Positions 8,692-16,688 of a stretch of DNA of 64,000 nt are shown here, piece by piece. Positions within the stretch are counted from its first letter, which is position 1; every line of letters starts with the position of its first letter. This DNA comes from Citricoccus sp. K5 (GTDB lineage: Bacteria; Actinomycetota; Actinomycetes; Actinomycetales; Micrococcaceae), in NCBI RefSeq assembly GCF_902506195.1, contig NZ_LR732817.1, forward strand, positions 699,147-763,146, written 5' to 3'. The position numbers and the translations under genes were made by a program. A model generated the notes under the pieces. That model ran no database searches. It was not told where the DNA came from and saw nothing but the letters and a program-made list of their open reading frames with translations.

Positions 8692-8725
8692 AAAAGACCG
8701 CCCGGCGGGAACCGGGACGGCGGTC
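8692..8725 (-). terminator. Attenuator terminator in ABC-F leader
   Basis: On the minus strand, GACCG and an inner CCGGG/CCCGG stem form a GC-rich hairpin (8725-8696) followed directly by TTTT (8695-8692). It lies between the upstream ORF and the ABC-F start, 37 nt before GTG 8654, so it would cut off the gene unless read through. Confidence 0.65.
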
Positions 8726-8759
8726 AGGGTGGATCAGTCGATCGTGGGGTGTCTCACCG

Positions 8760-8776
8760 GGCCGCCGTCAGCGGCC
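8760..8776 (-). promoter_or_regulatory. Hairpin over the leader-peptide stop codon
   Basis: GGCCGC and GCGGCC form a perfect 6-bp stem with a 5-nt loop containing the TGA of the leader ORF. A ribosome stalled on the last codons would melt it, which could change pairing of the downstream terminator. Confidence 0.45.
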
Positions 8777-8815
8777 GGGACGTATCCTGATCATCGCGAT
8801 GCTGGTGTGAACCAT
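8768..8815 (-). CDS. 15-codon leader peptide of ABC-F gene
   Basis: ATG 8815 to TGA 8768 encodes MVHTSIAMIRIRPGR. A TAGAAT -10 box ends 7 nt upstream of the ATG, so the peptide would start at or next to the 5' end of the transcript. It is followed by a stop-codon hairpin and then an intrinsic terminator before the ABC-F gene. Known ABC-F and erm genes use such peptides to sense stalled ribosomes. No homologue is claimed; the call rests on position and architecture. Confidence 0.55.
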   Translation of the reverse strand: MVHTSIAMIRIRPGR

Positions 8816-8822
8816 GCAGACC

Positions 8823-8828
8823 ATTCTA
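8823..8828 (-). promoter_or_regulatory. -10 box of ABC-F leader transcript
   Basis: TAGAAT followed by GG and, after 7 nt, the leader-peptide ATG 8815. No good -35 box is seen at 17 bp, which would suit an activator-dependent promoter. Confidence 0.5.
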
Positions 8829-8903
8829 ATCAGGTCTCCGCCGTTCTGGTCCGTCTCGTCTGTGCCCGTCCGTGGTGGACCGATGCCCTCCGTTGGTCTG
8901 GAC

Positions 8904-8909
8904 TAGTCT
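8904..8909 (+). promoter_or_regulatory. -10 box of CynX-type transporter, leaderless
   Basis: TAGTCT, six bases, then ATG 8916, with no Shine-Dalgarno sequence. Confidence 0.5.
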
Positions 8910-8915
8910 CAAGCC

Positions 8916-10139
8916 ATGACGAGCACGCCCGGAGGGCCACCCGACCCCTCCGGACCGGCCGGCCGGCGGACCCGCACCGCACTGGTGTCCGTGCTCGCCG
9001 TCGTGCTGATCGGTCTGAACCTGCGGGCCGGGATCGCCTCGGCCGGGCCGTTGTTCGAGGACCTGCAGAACCTGCTCGGCTATGGGCCGCTCACCGCCTC
9101 CCTGTTGCCGACCATCCCGGTGCTGTGCTTCGCGGTGGCTGGCGCGGGCACCTCCTGGCTGGTGCGCCGGTGCGGGCTGGAACCGGCGATCGCGCTGGCC
9201 CTGGCGCTGCTCACTGGCGGGCTGGCACTGCGTGTCTTCGAGTCCACCGCCCTGCTGCTGGTCGGCACTGTCATAGGCATGTGCGGCCTGGCCGTCTGCA
9301 ACGTGGCGATGCCCACCTACATCCGCCAGCACCACGGGGCGAGGGCCGCCACGATGACGGGGATGTACACGGTCTCCATGACGATCGGAGCCACCACGGC
9401 AGCAGCCCTCGCCGTCCCCGTGGCCCGCGGGCTGGGTTCGCCCACCGCAGGTCTGGCCGCCTGGGCGGTCCCGGCCGCCGTCGCGCTCGCGGTGTTCGTC
9501 CCACTTGCGGTGCGCAGCCGGCTGTCCGGGGACTGGGCCGCACGCCGGGGCGTGCCCTACGTCTCGCCGTGGGCGCTGCTGAGGACACGCAAGGGCCAGC
9601 TGTTCACAGCGCTGTTCGCCGCCCAGGCGTTCCTGGCTTACGGAGTCCTCGGTTGGTACCCGCACATCCTCATCTCCCGGGGACTCGATGCCACCACGGC
9701 CGGGCTGATGCTGGGGCTGATGCAGTTGGTCGGCATCCCCACGATGATGGTGCTGCTGACGCTCGCCGGCCGTCCCTGGCTGCTGCGCACGGCGTTCATG
9801 ATCACCTGCGGCGCCTCCTTGGCCGGTTACGTGGTCCTGCTGCTGGCCCCGGTGGACTGGGTCATCGGCACTTCCATCCTCATGGGGCTCGGCTTCTGCG
9901 TGTTCCCGCTGTTGATGCTCCTGATCAGCCGCAGCGGGGACACCGCGTCCGAGACCACGGCACTGTCCACGCTCGCCCAGTCACTGGGGTACCTGGGCGC
10001 CGCCCTCGGCCCCTTCGGACTGGGGCTGATGAACGGGCTGCTGGGGAACTGGACCGCCGCCATCGTGGTGGTGATGGCCGTCTCCGCCCTCCAGCTCGTC
10101 CTGAGCCATCGGGTCAGTTCCCCCGCGGCCCGGTTCTGA
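8916..10139 (+). CDS. MFS transporter, CynX/NimT family
   Basis: A 407-residue membrane protein with about 12 hydrophobic helices. The opening segment IGLNLRAGIASAGPLFEDLQ, followed by LGYGPLTASLLPTIPVLCFA, is characteristic of the CynX/NimT branch of the major facilitators. Members have been linked to cyanate and 2-nitroimidazole transport, and most are of unknown substrate. No cyanase or related gene is near, so no substrate is proposed. ATG 8916 follows TAGTCT by six bases. The gene is divergent from the ABC-F leader, and the two transcripts start about 100 bp apart. Confidence 0.85.
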   Translation: MTSTPGGPPDPSGPAGRRTRTALVSVLAVVLIGLNLRAGIASAGPLFEDLQNLLGYGPLTASLLPTIPVLCFAVAGAGTSWLVRRCGLEPAIALALALLTGGLALRVFESTALLLVGTVIGMCGLAVCNVAMPTYIRQHHGARAATMTGMYTVSMTIGATTAAALAVPVARGLGSPTAGLAAWAVPAAVALAVFVPLAVRSRLSGDWAARRGVPYVSPWALLRTRKGQLFTALFAAQAFLAYGVLGWYPHILISRGLDATTAGLMLGLMQLVGIPTMMVLLTLAGRPWLLRTAFMITCGASLAGYVVLLLAPVDWVIGTSILMGLGFCVFPLLMLLISRSGDTASETTALSTLAQSLGYLGAALGPFGLGLMNGLLGNWTAAIVVVMAVSALQLVLSHRVSSPAARF

Positions 10140-10222
10140 GCCGCGTCCGCTCGTCCGCGCGTCGGCGCATTGGAAGTGCGGATGAGCCCAGCCTTGCCTT
10201 CTTTAGCAGAGCCTTTCCTTCG

Positions 10223-10251
10223 GTGACAAGGCGCTCGGGCGGTTCTACTGT
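10223..10251 (+). promoter_or_regulatory. Ferritin promoter, leaderless
   Basis: -35 GTGACA, a 17-bp spacer, -10 TACTGT, then six bases and ATG 10258. The AT-richer stretch just upstream (10190-10220) could hold an iron-regulator site, but no clear DtxR/IdeR box was recognised. Confidence 0.6.
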
Positions 10252-10257
10252 GGTCCC

Positions 10258-10770
10258 ATGAAGATCTCAGAAGACCTCTTGAAGAAGTTCAACGAACAGA
10301 TCACCCTCGAGTTCGAGTCCTCCCTGGCCTACCGCCAGCTGGCCATCGAAGCGGACGAGCAGGACCTGACCGGATTCGGCTCGTGGCTGCGCCACCAGGC
10401 GGACGAGGAGATCGTCCACGCCAACAAGTTCATCGACCACGTGGTGGACCGCGGCAACCATGCCGAGATCGGTGCGATCAACGCCCCCGTGGTGCGGGCC
10501 GGCCTGAGCCCGCTGGAGATCTTTGAGGAGTCCCTGGCCAACGAGATCAAGGTCTCCAACGCCATCCGCGACCTGTACCGCGAGACCGAGGCCGCCGGTG
10601 ACCTGGACTCCCGCCCGCTGCTGAACTGGTTCGTGGACGAGCAGATCGAGGAAGAGGCCACGGTCAGCGAGATCATCGGCCGCATCAAGCTCATCGGCAA
10701 TGACGGCGCCGGACTGTTGCGCCTGGACGCCGAGCTGGGCTCGCGTTCCGTGGGGACCACCGAGGCCTGA
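10258..10770 (+). CDS. Ferritin
   Basis: A 170-residue four-helix ferritin without haem-binding features, forming the iron-storage shell. Ferroxidase-site residues are visible: Glu in ITLEFESSLAYRQ, Glu-Glu and His in DEEIVHANKF, Glu in FEESLANEIKV, and Gln/Glu in FVDEQIEEEATV. Length fits bacterial FtnA/BfrB-type ferritins. It would oxidise Fe(II) and store Fe(III), limiting Fenton damage. It has its own well-formed promoter with a leaderless start, and it stands alone between an MFS gene and a Holin-X gene. Confidence 0.93.
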   Translation: MKISEDLLKKFNEQITLEFESSLAYRQLAIEADEQDLTGFGSWLRHQADEEIVHANKFIDHVVDRGNHAEIGAINAPVVRAGLSPLEIFEESLANEIKVSNAIRDLYRETEAAGDLDSRPLLNWFVDEQIEEEATVSEIIGRIKLIGNDGAGLLRLDAELGSRSVGTTEA

Positions 10771-10998
10771 TGACCGCCCTCGGGGAGACCCGACCGGAGA
10801 TCGAGGAAGCCGGCGCCGCTCATCAGGGGGAGAGAGGGCGCCAGCTTCAGCTCGACCCTACTCGCGTAGCTTGAACTGTCAAGCGACGATCCTGGGGTGA
10901 TCTCTGGGAAAGGACGGTCGGTGGTAGGTTTGACCTGCCCGGACCGGACCGGGACAGCACCGAATTCCAGTCGTAGACCACAGGGAAGGCACACTCAC

Positions 10999-11889
10999 AT
11001 GGCCAACCAGAGTTCTCCCCGCGTGACGGACCAAACCCGCTCCAGTTCGTTGCCAGACCTGGTGACCACGGCGGGCCGCCTGCTTCCCCTGCAGCTCAAG
11101 GACGAGCTGGCCATGGTCAAGAGCCAGATGGGCAAGAAGGCGATCACCGCCGGGATCGGTGTCGGTCTCGCCGTCGTCGGCCTGGTGTTCCTGTTCATCA
11201 TGGTGGTGGCACTGATCGTCGCGATGATCGGCGGCTTCGCCCAGGACCGTCCCATCTGGTTCTCTGCCCTCATGGTGGCGGCCGGTGCCCTGCTGGTCGC
11301 CCTGATCTTCCTCCTGATCGGGGTGTTCCGCGTGAAGGCGGCCATGCCGCTGGTCCCCGCGGAGACCATCCAGGGCGTGAAGTATGACGTGGGGTATCTC
11401 AAGGAGGGCAACGCCTTCGACCCGGCGGAGTTCGACCGCCTCGAGGCCCAGAAGGCCGAGGAGAAGAAGGTCGCCGCCGCCCGCGACGCCGAACGCCGCA
11501 AGGCCGCGGCCGCGGAGGACAAGGCCGCCAAGAAGCGCGGCGAGGCCCCGCAGCACGCCACGGTCCAGAGCCCGTCCTACGCCGAGTTGCGCCGCCGCAC
11601 CCAGTTGCGGCGCCAGCACCTGGGTGACATCCGCTCGGGCCTGGAGGAGAAGACGGACCTCAAGTCCCAGTTCTCCGCCTTCACCTCCCAGTTCAAGGGC
11701 GATTCGTCCGGCGCCGGCTCCGCCGAGCCGGATCCGACCTCGCCGACTGCTCCGCACCACACCGGCGCCCGCGCCGGGCAGAAGGCCAACGATGCCGGTG
11801 ATTTCGTGAAAGACCGGTGGCAGCCGCTGGCGATGCTCGGTGCCGCGACCACCGCTGTCGCCGTGTTCGCCCGCCAGCTCAAGAAGTAA
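10999..11889 (+). CDS. Holin-X (phage holin family 3-like) membrane protein
   Basis: A 296-residue protein of the actinobacterial Holin-X family, which is chromosomal and not part of a phage here. The N-terminus has SLPDLVTTAGRLLPLQLKDE, then two strong transmembrane helices (about residues 53-83 and 90-115). A long charged coiled-coil tail rich in Lys, Glu and Ala follows from about residue 150, and a short hydrophobic segment lies near the C-terminus. ATG 10999 has AGGGAAGG about 7 nt upstream. The role is unknown; such genes usually sit with envelope genes, as here with a CDP-alcohol phosphatidyltransferase. Confidence 0.8.
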   Translation: MANQSSPRVTDQTRSSSLPDLVTTAGRLLPLQLKDELAMVKSQMGKKAITAGIGVGLAVVGLVFLFIMVVALIVAMIGGFAQDRPIWFSALMVAAGALLVALIFLLIGVFRVKAAMPLVPAETIQGVKYDVGYLKEGNAFDPAEFDRLEAQKAEEKKVAAARDAERRKAAAAEDKAAKKRGEAPQHATVQSPSYAELRRRTQLRRQHLGDIRSGLEEKTDLKSQFSAFTSQFKGDSSGAGSAEPDPTSPTAPHHTGARAGQKANDAGDFVKDRWQPLAMLGAATTAVAVFARQLKK

Positions 11890-11918
11890 CCGCGCCTACG
11901 GCGGGCGCGAGTCACTCC

Positions 11919-12563
11919 ATGCGTTTGATCGGTGCGGGCACCCGGGACGATATCGACTACGTGGTCACGGACCGGTTCTGGACCGTCCCGAACGTCATCA
12001 CCCTCGCGCGGTTCTGCCTGGTCCCGTTCTTCGTCTGGCTGGTCTTCACGCAGCAGTACCTGGCCGCCTTCATCGTGCTGGCGGTGCTCTCCTGCACTGA
12101 CTGGGTGGACGGCTACATCGCCCGCCGCTTCAACCAGATCTCCACGGTGGGCCAGTGGCTCGACCCGATGGCGGACCGGTTGTCCCTCATGGTCATCGTG
12201 GTCACCATGGTGCTCGCCGGCATCGCCCCGCTGTGGTTGGTGGTCAGCGTCCTGGCCCCGGACCTGGTCCTGGGGATCACCGCCCTCATCCTGTTCCGGG
12301 GCAGCCCTGAACTCGAGGTGACCGCACTCGGCAAGATCCGCACGGCACTGTTGCTCGTGGGCACGCCGTTGCTGCTCCTGGGGCAGGTGCCCGGGCTGGC
12401 CGAGGACGCCCTCACGGTGGCTGCCACCATCCTGCTGGGGCTCGGCTGTGCCGGACACATCTGGGCTGCCGGGGACTACCTGGCCGGCTGTGTGCGCAAG
12501 CACCGCGAACTCCGGAAACGGGGCATTGACCCCCGGGACCGGGCCAGCTGGTCCCGCGCATGA
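11919..12563 (+). CDS. CDP-alcohol phosphatidyltransferase family protein
   Basis: A 214-residue membrane enzyme of phospholipid synthesis that transfers a phosphatidyl group from CDP-diacylglycerol to an alcohol. The catalytic motif is complete: DWVDGYIARR followed by GQWLDPMADR, i.e. DxxDGxxAR...GxxxDxxxD. Five to six hydrophobic helices are present. The acceptor alcohol (glycerol phosphate, inositol phosphate or other) is not readable, so it is not named pgsA. ATG 11919 is 29 nt after the Holin-X stop, and the 3' end overlaps the next gene by ATGA, so the pair is translationally coupled. Confidence 0.88.
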   Translation: MRLIGAGTRDDIDYVVTDRFWTVPNVITLARFCLVPFFVWLVFTQQYLAAFIVLAVLSCTDWVDGYIARRFNQISTVGQWLDPMADRLSLMVIVVTMVLAGIAPLWLVVSVLAPDLVLGITALILFRGSPELEVTALGKIRTALLLVGTPLLLLGQVPGLAEDALTVAATILLGLGCAGHIWAAGDYLAGCVRKHRELRKRGIDPRDRASWSRA

Positions 12564-13474
12564 AATGGCTTTCCATCCTGGCGGCCCTGGTGGCCGCCTG
12601 CTGTCTGGCCCTGGGCAGTGAACGCCAGTCCGTCGGCATCCGCCGTCACGAGGCCCATCTCCGCATCCACCCCCGGTCCGGGTTCCTGACGCTCTTTGCG
12701 TCCCCCGTGTGGCTGGCGGGGGGCGCCCTGATGGTCCTGGGGATCATCCTCAACGTCTACGCCCTGGCCACCGCCCCGCTGACGGTGGTGCAGCCGATCG
12801 GTGCCATCGCCGTGGTCATCACCACGGTGCTCAACGCCCGGATCCAAAACCTGAAGCTCAACCGCATCACGATCTGGGCCATCGTCGCGTGTGTGGCGGG
12901 CTCAGCGGGTTTCGTGCTGATCGCCATCGTCGCCACGGAGGAGAACCCGGCGCCCACGCTGGGGCAGGAGCACCTCACGGCGATCGTCGCGCTCACCGCC
13001 ACGTCCGTCTTCGCCCTCGTGGCGGTGATATCCCGACGCCGGCCCAGCGCCTTCCTGTACATCCTCGGCGCCGGCGTGCTGTTCGGCTTCGTGGCGGTCT
13101 TCGTCCGCCTGGCCTCGATCCACCTGCTCCGCGGTGATGCCGGCGGGCTGCTCGGCATTCCGTGGTATCAGTTGGGCATCATGGCCCTGGCCGGGCTCCT
13201 GGGCGTCTATTTCGTCCAGATGGCGCATCGGTACGGCCCGCCGGACCTCGTGGTCGCCGGCCTGACGGTGGTCGACCCGATGGTGGGTGTTCTCACCGGC
13301 ATCATCGTGTTGGGTGAACTCCAACCGAATCTGCCCTGGTGGGTGGGTTTATGCATGGTCGTGGCGGCCGCCATTGCTACGCTCGGAGTCGTTGCCTTGT
13401 CACGTCATCACCCGGACGTGATCAAGCGCCGCGAACAACGTCGCCGTGCGGCCAGTGCGCCGGCCGAGGACTAG
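12560..13474 (+). CDS. DMT-superfamily (EamA/NIPA-like) transporter
   Basis: A 304-residue membrane protein with nine to ten hydrophobic helices. The pattern ALATAPLTVVQPIGAIAVVIT in the first half and DLVVAGLTVVDPMVGVLTGI in the second reflects the internal duplication of drug/metabolite transporters, with resemblance to NIPA-type magnesium transporters. It begins in the ATGA overlap with the phosphatidyltransferase. The substrate is unknown. The C-terminus ends in a basic Arg-rich tail (RREQRRRAAS). Confidence 0.75.
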   Translation: MKWLSILAALVAACCLALGSERQSVGIRRHEAHLRIHPRSGFLTLFASPVWLAGGALMVLGIILNVYALATAPLTVVQPIGAIAVVITTVLNARIQNLKLNRITIWAIVACVAGSAGFVLIAIVATEENPAPTLGQEHLTAIVALTATSVFALVAVISRRRPSAFLYILGAGVLFGFVAVFVRLASIHLLRGDAGGLLGIPWYQLGIMALAGLLGVYFVQMAHRYGPPDLVVAGLTVVDPMVGVLTGIIVLGELQPNLPWWVGLCMVVAAAIATLGVVALSRHHPDVIKRREQRRRAASAPAED

Positions 13475-13522
13475 TAGGGTCCGGTTCCGAGCGGCACCGG
13501 CCCCCCATCAGACAGGAGCCCC

Positions 13523-14728
13523 TTGCCCGTGACGGCAGCAACCGACCGCAAACTGAAGGTCCTCATCGCGGCGGACACCTACCCGCCGGACGTCAACGGG
13601 GCCTCCGTCTTCTGCTACCGACTGGCCCGGGCCCTGCATGCGCGCGGCCACGAGGTCCACGTGGTCGCCGCCCGCAACGAGTCCGGACCTGACTCCGTGC
13701 AGTACAACGACGAGGCCACCGTCCACCGGCTGCAGTCCGTGGCCGCGCCCACCCACGAGTACTACCGCCTCGTGTTCCGCCGGCATGCCAGCCAGTCCAT
13801 CGGGGCCCTGCTTGAGGAGATCCGACCGGACGTGGTGCACGTGCAGTGCCACTACATGATCGGCGAGGCCGCCATCAAGGAGGCGGAGAAGCGGCGCATC
13901 CGCACCATCGCCACCAACCACTTCATGCCGGAGAACCTGGAGCCCTTCCTGCCGTTCCCGCAGTGGTTCCTGGACATCGTGTCCAAGAATTCCTGGCGGG
14001 ACATGGGCCGCCTGATGAGCAAGACCGCCGCCGTCACCACGCCCACGGCGCTGGCGGCCAAGACCATGGCCGAGAACGCCGGCCTGGACCACGTGCTGCC
14101 GATCTCCAACGGCATCGACTCCTCCGCGTACGAGTTGGCCCCGGGGGAGACGGTCGAGCGCCGGGAGCACCCGACGGTCCTGTTCGTGGGCCGCCTCGCG
14201 GTGGAGAAGAACGTGGACGTGCTCATCCGCGCCATCGGCGCACTGGCCTCCACGGTGGGCGCCCACCTGGAGATCGTGGGTGACGGCGAACAGCGCACCT
14301 CCCTGCGCGCCCTCGTGGACGAGCTGGGGCTCCAGGACCGGGTGCATTTCCTCGGCCACGTCAGCGACGCCGAACTCCACCGGGTCTACCTGCGGGCCGA
14401 TGTCTTCTGCCAGCCTGGCACGGCCGAACTGCAGTCGTTGGTCTCCCTGGAGGCCATGAGCGCCTCCCGCCCCGTGGTCCTGGCCGATGCCCTGGCGCTG
14501 CCGCACCTGGTCTCGGATGGTGACAACGGGTACCTGTTCACGCCGGGTGACCCGCAGGACCTGGCGGAGAAGCTGGCCGCCGTGCTGACGGCGAGCGAGC
14601 AGGAGCGGGCACGGATGGGGACCGCCTCCCATGACCGGGCGGTCCTGCACTCCCAGGAGAAGACGATCGACCTGTTCGAGATGCTCTACCGCGGAGCAAC
14701 CGCTGAAGAGGTCCGCGCACTGCTCTAG
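13523..14728 (+). CDS. GT4-family glycosyltransferase (mannosyltransferase-like)
   Basis: A 401-residue GT-B fold enzyme. The N-terminal domain has LIAADTYPPDVNGASVFCYR, with the glycine-rich acceptor loop. The C-terminal domain has PTVLFVGRLAVEKNVDVLI and the EX7E-like sugar-nucleotide region in SLVSLEAMSASRPVVLADA. Relatives include PimA/MgtA-type GDP-mannose-dependent mannosyltransferases of actinobacterial glycolipid and lipomannan synthesis, but donor and acceptor are not proven. AGGAG at 13514-13518 serves TTG 13523 (4-nt gap) or GTG 13529 (10-nt gap); both are plausible. It lies in an envelope-gene cluster. Confidence 0.85.
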   Translation: MPVTAATDRKLKVLIAADTYPPDVNGASVFCYRLARALHARGHEVHVVAARNESGPDSVQYNDEATVHRLQSVAAPTHEYYRLVFRRHASQSIGALLEEIRPDVVHVQCHYMIGEAAIKEAEKRRIRTIATNHFMPENLEPFLPFPQWFLDIVSKNSWRDMGRLMSKTAAVTTPTALAAKTMAENAGLDHVLPISNGIDSSAYELAPGETVERREHPTVLFVGRLAVEKNVDVLIRAIGALASTVGAHLEIVGDGEQRTSLRALVDELGLQDRVHFLGHVSDAELHRVYLRADVFCQPGTAELQSLVSLEAMSASRPVVLADALALPHLVSDGDNGYLFTPGDPQDLAEKLAAVLTASEQERARMGTASHDRAVLHSQEKTIDLFEMLYRGATAEEVRALL

Positions 14729-14731
14729 GAT
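14726..14731 (+). promoter_or_regulatory. -10 box of lipase maturation factor gene, leaderless
   Basis: TAGGAT includes the TAG stop of the glycosyltransferase gene and lies 7 nt before GTG 14739. No Shine-Dalgarno sequence is present. Confidence 0.5.
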
Positions 14732-14738
14732 CGGCCGC

Positions 14739-16241
14739 GTGGAGTGGTTCACCGAGATCCTGCCGGGCTGGCTCGCGGCCCCGGACGGAGAATGGGCGCG
14801 GGAGATCCTGCAACGCGGGGTCGCGGCCCTGTATCTCGTCGCGTTCCTGTCCACGCTGAACCAGTTCCGTCCCCTGCTGGGCGAGCGAGGCCTGCTGCCG
14901 GCCCCGGGGTTGCTGGCCGCCGGACGTCAGCGCGGGCCCACCCTCTTTCGCCGCTGGGGCTACAGCGACCGCCGGCTGGTGGTGCTGGCCGTCGTCGGGA
15001 TGGTGGTCTCCGCACTCCTGGTGGCGGGGATCCCGCAGGCCGGGCCGCCGTGGCTGCCTCTCGCGCTGTTCCTGGGGCTGTACGGGATGTACCTGTCCGT
15101 GGTGAACATCGGGCAGGTGTTCTACGGCTTCGGCTGGGAGATGCTGCTGCTCGAGGCCGGATTTACGGTGGGCCTGCTCGGCTCCCAGCAGGTGCCGCCG
15201 CCGGCACCGGTGCTGATCCTCATTGTCTGGCTGGTGTTCCGCGTCGAATTCGGGGCCGGGATGATCAAGATGCGCGGCGGCCCCGAATGGCGGGACCTCA
15301 CCGCTCTGGACTATCACCACCAGACGCAGCCGATGCCGAATCCGCTCAGCCGGCAGGCACACCTCAAGCCCCGGTGGTGGCACCGCTGCGAGGTGGTCGG
15401 CAACCACGTGGCCCAGCTCGGGGTGCCGTTCTTGCTCTTCCTGCCCCAGCCGGTGGCCTCGATCGGCGCCGGAGCCATCATCCTGACACAGCTCTGGCTC
15501 GTGGCGACCGGCAACTTCGCCTGGCTGAACTGGGCCACCATCGTCCTCGCCGCCGCTGCCCTGGGAGACTCGGTGCTGCATCGCCTCATCCCGGCGCTGC
15601 CGGCGGACCTGGGCGCAGCCGCCGCGCTGGAGTCCGGGGCCGCGAGCGAGGGGTCCGCCGCCGGTATCCCCGTGTACTGGACCGTGATCGTCCTCGCCGG
15701 ATCGGCGGCCCTGATCGTGGCGTCCGTGCCGGCCCTGCGGAACCTGTTCTCCCGCCGCCAGCTGATGAACGCCTCCTTCAACCGGTGGCAGCTGGGCAAC
15801 GCCTACGGAGCCTTCGGTTCGGTGACCCGGCAGCGGGTCGAGATCATCATCGAGGGCACCGAGGCAGGCTCCGGGGATCATCCGCCGGAGGAAGAGGCCG
15901 ATTGGCGGCCCTACGAGTTCAAGGGCAAGCCCGGTGACGTGCGGCGCCGGCCGCGGCAATGGGCGCCCTACCACCTGCGGTTGGACTGGATGATGTGGTT
16001 CCTGCCGCTCAGTGGTCTCCACCAGCGCTGGTTCCACACCCTGCTGGCCCGACTCCTGGTGGCGGACCCGGCCGTGCTGCGGCTGTTGCGCCAGGATCCC
16101 TGCGCCGGCCGGCCGCCGCGATTCATCCGCGTGAGGACCTTCCGGTACCGCTTCGCCACGCGTGCCGAGCGCCGCGAGACCGGTCAGCACTGGATGCGCG
16201 ACGACGGCCGGACCGTCATCGGGCCCCTCGCCGCCCGCTAG
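14739..16241 (+). CDS. Lipase maturation factor (LMF) family membrane protein
   Basis: A 500-residue multi-pass membrane protein. Diagnostic LMF stretches are visible: FLSTLNQFRPLLGERGLLPA near the N-terminus, FYGFGWEMLLLEAGF, VFRVEFGAGMIKMRGGPEWR and DLTALDYHHQTQPMPNPLS. Near the end are NAYGAFGSVTRQRVEIIIEG and YHLRLDWMMWF. The family is named after vertebrate LMF1, needed for folding of secreted lipases; in bacteria its role is unknown. The GTG start is set by homology-like onset and the leaderless promoter; the frame upstream overlaps the glycosyltransferase. No secreted lipase gene is adjacent. Confidence 0.85.
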   Translation: MEWFTEILPGWLAAPDGEWAREILQRGVAALYLVAFLSTLNQFRPLLGERGLLPAPGLLAAGRQRGPTLFRRWGYSDRRLVVLAVVGMVVSALLVAGIPQAGPPWLPLALFLGLYGMYLSVVNIGQVFYGFGWEMLLLEAGFTVGLLGSQQVPPPAPVLILIVWLVFRVEFGAGMIKMRGGPEWRDLTALDYHHQTQPMPNPLSRQAHLKPRWWHRCEVVGNHVAQLGVPFLLFLPQPVASIGAGAIILTQLWLVATGNFAWLNWATIVLAAAALGDSVLHRLIPALPADLGAAAALESGAASEGSAAGIPVYWTVIVLAGSAALIVASVPALRNLFSRRQLMNASFNRWQLGNAYGAFGSVTRQRVEIIIEGTEAGSGDHPPEEEADWRPYEFKGKPGDVRRRPRQWAPYHLRLDWMMWFLPLSGLHQRWFHTLLARLLVADPAVLRLLRQDPCAGRPPRFIRVRTFRYRFATRAERRETGQHWMRDDGRTVIGPLAAR

Positions 16242-16244
16242 GAT
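16239..16244 (+). promoter_or_regulatory. -10 box for CAT-anticodon tRNA
   Basis: TAGGAT followed by GG, overlapping the stop of the LMF gene, 34 nt upstream of the tRNA. Confidence 0.45.
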
Positions 16245-16278
16245 GGACACTTGCGCGCCCGGCTCGGCCGTGCGCCGA

Positions 16279-16352
16279 GGGGCGTTAGCTCAGTTGGTCA
16301 GAGCAGGGGACTCATAATCCCTGGGTCGCGGGTTCAAGTCCCGCACGCCCTA
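16279..16352 (+). tRNA. tRNA with CAT anticodon (Ile2 or elongator Met)
   Basis: 74-nt cloverleaf: acceptor GGGGCGT with ACGCCCT (a G-U first pair), D arm GCTC...GAGC, anticodon stem GGGGA/TCCCT with loop CTCATAA, and T arm GCGGG TTCAAGT CCCGC, discriminator A. It is followed by CCT, so a complete CCA is not encoded. It lacks the three G-C pairs of an initiator anticodon stem. Whether C34 is modified to lysidine (Ile) cannot be decided by eye. Confidence 0.9.
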
Positions 16353-16501
16353 CCTCTAGGACGGTCTTCCATGTCTACCACCCGTCCTGTTCCGAGCGGC
16401 TGCACCACGTCAGAGGTGGATGGTGGGACATCACGTGGTCCTCTCCGCAGGTACGGTGGAGTGAGTCGGACAGACCGGCATCCACCAGATCGGAGAAACA
16501 C

Positions 16502-16672
16502 ATGTCTGCTTACACAGAAGCACGCGAGGAAGCGGCTACGGCACTCCTGAAGAAGATCACCGAACAGGTCGCAGAGAGTGACAGCCCCAAGTCCATCCGA
16601 GCACTGGCGGAAGCCTTTGCCCTCGTGCGGGGGACGCTGACCGGTGGTCCCAAGGTCGATGTGAAGTCCTGA
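16502..16672 (+). CDS. Small acidic helical protein, 56 aa, unknown
   Basis: ATG 16502 to TGA 16672 encodes a 56-residue protein beginning MSAYTEAREEAATALLKKIT. It is probably helical over residues 4-45, with no membrane segment or cysteine. CGGAGA lies about 6 nt before the ATG, and a TACGGT box followed by GG lies further upstream (near 16452), so expression is plausible. It is not recognised as any family. It is monocistronic: the tRNA is upstream and a convergent secreted-protein gene ends 17 nt downstream. Confidence 0.6.
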   Translation: MSAYTEAREEAATALLKKITEQVAESDSPKSIRALAEAFALVRGTLTGGPKVDVKS

Positions 16673-16688
16673 CCCGACCCGCGCTGGC

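Noticed and set aside
10999-11889. Holin family gene as evidence of a prophage
   Set aside because: Holin-X proteins are ordinary chromosomal genes in actinobacteria; no lysin, capsid, integrase or attachment site is nearby.
16358-16388. Terminator after the CAT-anticodon tRNA (AGGACGG/CCGTCCT)
   Set aside because: A 7-bp stem with a 17-nt loop and no T-run is too weak to support.
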